Origin: JAJDTR01 sp965220415
GTDB lineage: Bacteria > Poribacteria > WGA-4E > JAJDTR01
Reading direction: 5' to 3'
NCBI GenBank assembly: GCA_965220415.1
Contig: OZ244829.1
Span: 4,216,001-4,280,000 of the forward strand
DNA length: 64,000 nt
Shown here piece by piece: positions 62,148-64,000 of this stretch (its first letter is position 1; each line of letters begins with the position of its first letter). Position numbers and translations under genes: made by a program. The notes under the pieces are model-generated. The model was not told the DNA's origin. It was given only the letters and a program-made list of their open reading frames with translations, and made no database searches.

Positions 62148-62166
62148 AGAAACCCTGAGGGTTTCT
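62148..62166 (-). promoter_or_regulatory. 5' leader hairpin of the sigma-factor operon
   Basis: AGAAACCC and GGGTTTCT form a perfect eight-base stem with a TGA/TCA loop, 18 bases before the start codon. On the minus strand no T-run follows, so it is not a terminator. Confidence 0.5.
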
Positions 62167-62180
62167 TCTATTTTCATCTG

Positions 62181-62207
62181 TTAGACATGTAACGAAGGAA
62201 AAGGTTC
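62181..62207 (-). promoter_or_regulatory. Possible ECF-sigma-type autoregulatory promoter
   Basis: Minus strand GAACCTT (62207-62201) and TCTAA (62185-62181) are separated by 15 bases, close to the GGAACTT / TCTRA pattern used by sigma-E-like factors. It lies about 50 bases upstream of the sigma gene. No experimental support. Confidence 0.4.
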
Positions 62208-62334
62208 GCGGTTTATCGTTTTACTCATTCCTGTAATCTTCGGTTAGATGTGGGAAACTCATGATGCTTCCCGCAGCGAACTTTATCGACTAACTGACTG
62301 GTAAAGAAGGCGAGAGCAAATCCGGCTTCTTGTA

Positions 62335-62455
62335 CAGTCGCTTGATTGATCTCTATGGGAACTCTATCGCATTCGCTATCAGGATCTCTATCGCGCTTCC
62401 TATCCAGTCGCTTGATCTCATTCGATCGCTCCTTATTCAGTCGCTTGATGGTTCG
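62335..62455 (+). repeat. TCTATCGC/TTGATC repeat overlapping the CotH gene end
   Basis: Contains GATCTCTATGGGAACTCTATCGC, TCTCTATCGCGCTTCCTATC, CAGTCGCTTGATCTC and TTATTCAGTCGCTTGATGG. The last unit overlaps the 3' end of the neighbouring minus-strand gene, whose stop is at 62433. The gap 62208-62334 shows no gene. Confidence 0.8.
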
Positions 62456-64000
62456 GACTGCCCGGCGTCATCTCCGCCGCCCTGAAGCTTCCGCTGCCAT
62501 TGGGTACTCTTCCGATAGCGGTATCTACCTTCTGCGTGCCGAATTTTACCGAGTCAAGCACCTGGTTGTGTCGTTCATCCGTGTCGACGAGGATGAGCGT
62601 TTCGCCGTTCTTCGAGAGATTAAAATTAGCGTGAAGTTCCTCCGTCTCGTTTTCGTCGTCAGAATCAGCCCAGACAATTAAGTAGCCCTTGGGATTGATT
62701 GTTGCATGTTCCGGGAACCGCCATTTGCGAGGGTTCGTCCGATCGTCGCTGAGATACATTCCCGCAAGATTGATGGGGTGAACGCTGGCGTTATGGAGTT
62801 CAATCCAATCATCATGCCCGCCTTCAGCGTCCGCGATACTACTCGTATTGCTCGCCATCAACTCGTTAATTGTGACATCCGAACGCTTGGCAGTTGGTGG
62901 AATCACGCGAAATGTCAACGGTTCGAACTCAGCCTTTGTAGGGAAAAACGTCGTTGTTTCGGATGATTCTACCGCACGCGCTTCAACGTAGTAGCGTACC
63001 TCTGTTCCGGCAGGGAAACGCGGAATTTCAACGGCATAAGCCGTGCCATTTTTCCACATCGGTAGGCTGCGGAACGGCGATAGCCGCGCGTCGGCATAAT
63101 GTAGAATCACCTCGTCAACGGCAATCTCGTCACTGATTCTCGTCATAATCAGTACGCGTTCGCCTGCTATCCGGTTCACCGGTTCCGTGACGGATAGAAT
63201 GACGGGTGCCGGTTCATCGATTTCAGGATGAGAAAGTAGAAATTCGCGGCGTTCCGTAACGAACTGTTTGAAACCGGGCGTACCCCCTCTCCCGCCGCGC
63301 ACGCTTCCTCCACGCCCGTATCCGCGAGTTTGTTCTCTGATATGACTTGTGGCGAATGCGTCGTACGTATACAGTTTCTTGTCATCCGCCTTGACCTCTT
63401 CGTCTATCAACGATTGGTAGGCTGCGATGATTGGCTCCAGCTTTTCCCAATCAAGCCAATCAGAGACAACGGTACGCACGTGAGCGAGATATCGTGCGCG
63501 GAGGTGCGGAATAGCGAATAAGCGTTTGATGACAGGACGCATCTCATCGTGCGCTTGAGCAACGGGAGACAACATCGGACCATCGGTTTCCCAAGAATTT
63601 GGACCGCCGCCTCCGGCAAAACGAAACGTCTCATTACTATCGTAAGGCAGCAGGTGGAATCGACCGCCTGAATCCTGATAAATGGAATAATCACTGCCGC
63701 GGCTGAAATAGCCGTCATTGTCGATGAAGACGTTTTCAAGTGCGAGGAACCACAATGCTCTGTCTATGTCAAAGATTCGGGACAGTTCGGCTTCAAGCTG
63801 ATTGCCGGGAGTTTCTTGAAGTGTTTTGCACAGGTTGATTAGGCCCTCCCACGCATTGGGCGCCTCTTTTTCATTTGTCTTGAGCTGATAGGGCTCCTGA
63901 TAATCCGCAGGGTCGTCGCCGTTGTATACCAACCCGCTTTCGCGGCCGGGCGGCACCTTCCACCGAACGCCGCTTCTGGTGTCAAACCAATCGAAAAGAA
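62433..64000 (-). CDS. CotH kinase-like / lamin-tail protein, 5' end cut by window
   Basis: The frame is open through the right edge, so the start lies outside; at least 522 codons are present. The N-terminal part seen here is a CotH-type spore-coat kinase-like domain (FDTRSGVRWK, then LVYNGDDPADYQ and YSIYQDSGGRFHLLPYDSNE with the Asp region). A middle Ig-like domain (PVILSVTEPVNRIAGERVLI ... GTEVRYYVEARA) is followed by a lamin-tail domain (VTINELMASNTSSIADAEGG, DDWIELHN, GMYLSDDRTNPRKWRFP). The last codons (NHQATE and stop) come from the dispersed repeat. Likely secreted. Confidence 0.85.
   Translation of the reverse strand, partial: LFDWFDTRSGVRWKVPPGRESGLVYNGDDPADYQEPYQLKTNEKEAPNAWEGLINLCKTLQETPGNQLEAELSRIFDIDRALWFLALENVFIDNDGYFSRGSDYSIYQDSGGRFHLLPYDSNETFRFAGGGGPNSWETDGPMLSPVAQAHDEMRPVIKRLFAIPHLRARYLAHVRTVVSDWLDWEKLEPIIAAYQSLIDEEVKADDKKLYTYDAFATSHIREQTRGYGRGGSVRGGRGGTPGFKQFVTERREFLLSHPEIDEPAPVILSVTEPVNRIAGERVLIMTRISDEIAVDEVILHYADARLSPFRSLPMWKNGTAYAVEIPRFPAGTEVRYYVEARAVESSETTTFFPTKAEFEPLTFRVIPPTAKRSDVTINELMASNTSSIADAEGGHDDWIELHNASVHPINLAGMYLSDDRTNPRKWRFPEHATINPKGYLIVWADSDDENETEELHANFNLSKNGETLILVDTDERHNQVLDSVKFGTQKVDTAIGRVPNGSGSFRAAEMTPGSPNHQATE

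Overview
The window looks like a chromosomal segment of an uncultured diderm (Gram-negative-type) bacterium. Evidence for an outer membrane is a PorV/UPF0164-like barrel protein, an OmpA-domain lipoprotein and many lipobox proteins. Menaquinone synthesis by the futalosine route (MqnD), a GatB amidotransferase, a LexA with the classical Ala-Gly cleavage site and clean TTGACA-N17-TATAAT promoters fit an ordinary bacterium. The abundance of CotH, LamG, RHS, PQQ-propeller, CARDB and Gfo/Idh/MocA proteins, together with families of dispersed intergenic repeats, suggests Candidatus Poribacteria or a related lineage; that placement is an inference. No rRNA or tRNA gene was seen; the only structural RNA is RNase P RNA.

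Layout. 0-6 kb: an HtrA/DegP protease, a DinG helicase and small envelope proteins. 6-14.2 kb: ftsH-folP, a barrel protein, YigZ, a GcvH-like protein without its lipoyl lysine, a Trm11-like methyltransferase, mqnD and queC. 14.2-15.3 kb: a repeat array and rnpB. 15.3-20.8 kb: membrane spermidine synthase with an upstream partner, a CpxP/ZraP-like protein, a hydratase and a Gfo/Idh/MocA oxidoreductase. 21.0-25.1 kb: a four-gene minus-strand operon of unusual content (beta-propeller, CARDB/alpha-toroid/YdjY-like fusion, HTH-zinc-ribbon regulator, FmdB-type zinc ribbon). 25.4-27.7 kb: an accessory patch with LamG and RHS remnants, two toxin-antitoxin pairs and a short inverted-repeat element flanked by a perfect 10-bp direct repeat. 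27.9-32.2 kb: a BMP/nucleoside-type ABC transporter with only one permease gene. 32.3-38.2 kb: a plus-strand run of def, larE, a GlcF-like iron-sulfur protein and DUF4398/OmpA lipoproteins, facing mtnP.

39.1-41.2 kb is a decaying AT-rich island holding a multiply broken gene and a RelE-type toxin with a one-base frameshift beside an intact antitoxin. 41.2-56.2 kb holds an MBL hydrolase, two paralogous TPR lipoproteins, a phosphopantetheinyl transferase, rlmN-gatB, a zinc alcohol dehydrogenase, a pterin dehydratase, an ELM1-like protein, two tandem paralogous lipoproteins and pncB. 56.2-57.3 kb is a repeat-rich gap that contains a remnant of a third copy of the tandem lipoprotein. After lexA, 58.4-62.2 kb is an envelope-stress operon (ECF sigma factor, zinc-finger anti-sigma, RseB-like protein, PQQ propeller) preceded by a possible ECF-type promoter. 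A CotH/lamin-tail protein runs off the right edge.

How the parts relate: HtrA, the CpxP/ZraP-like protein and the sigma/RseA/RseB module could form one envelope-stress circuit, but no shared promoter was demonstrated. A repeat family built on TCTATCGC...CGCTTGATC blocks sits in at least nine intergenic places and supplies the stop codon of the CotH gene. Several enzymes lack family-typical key residues (GcvH-like, Gfo/Idh/MocA, DinG, alcohol dehydrogenase).
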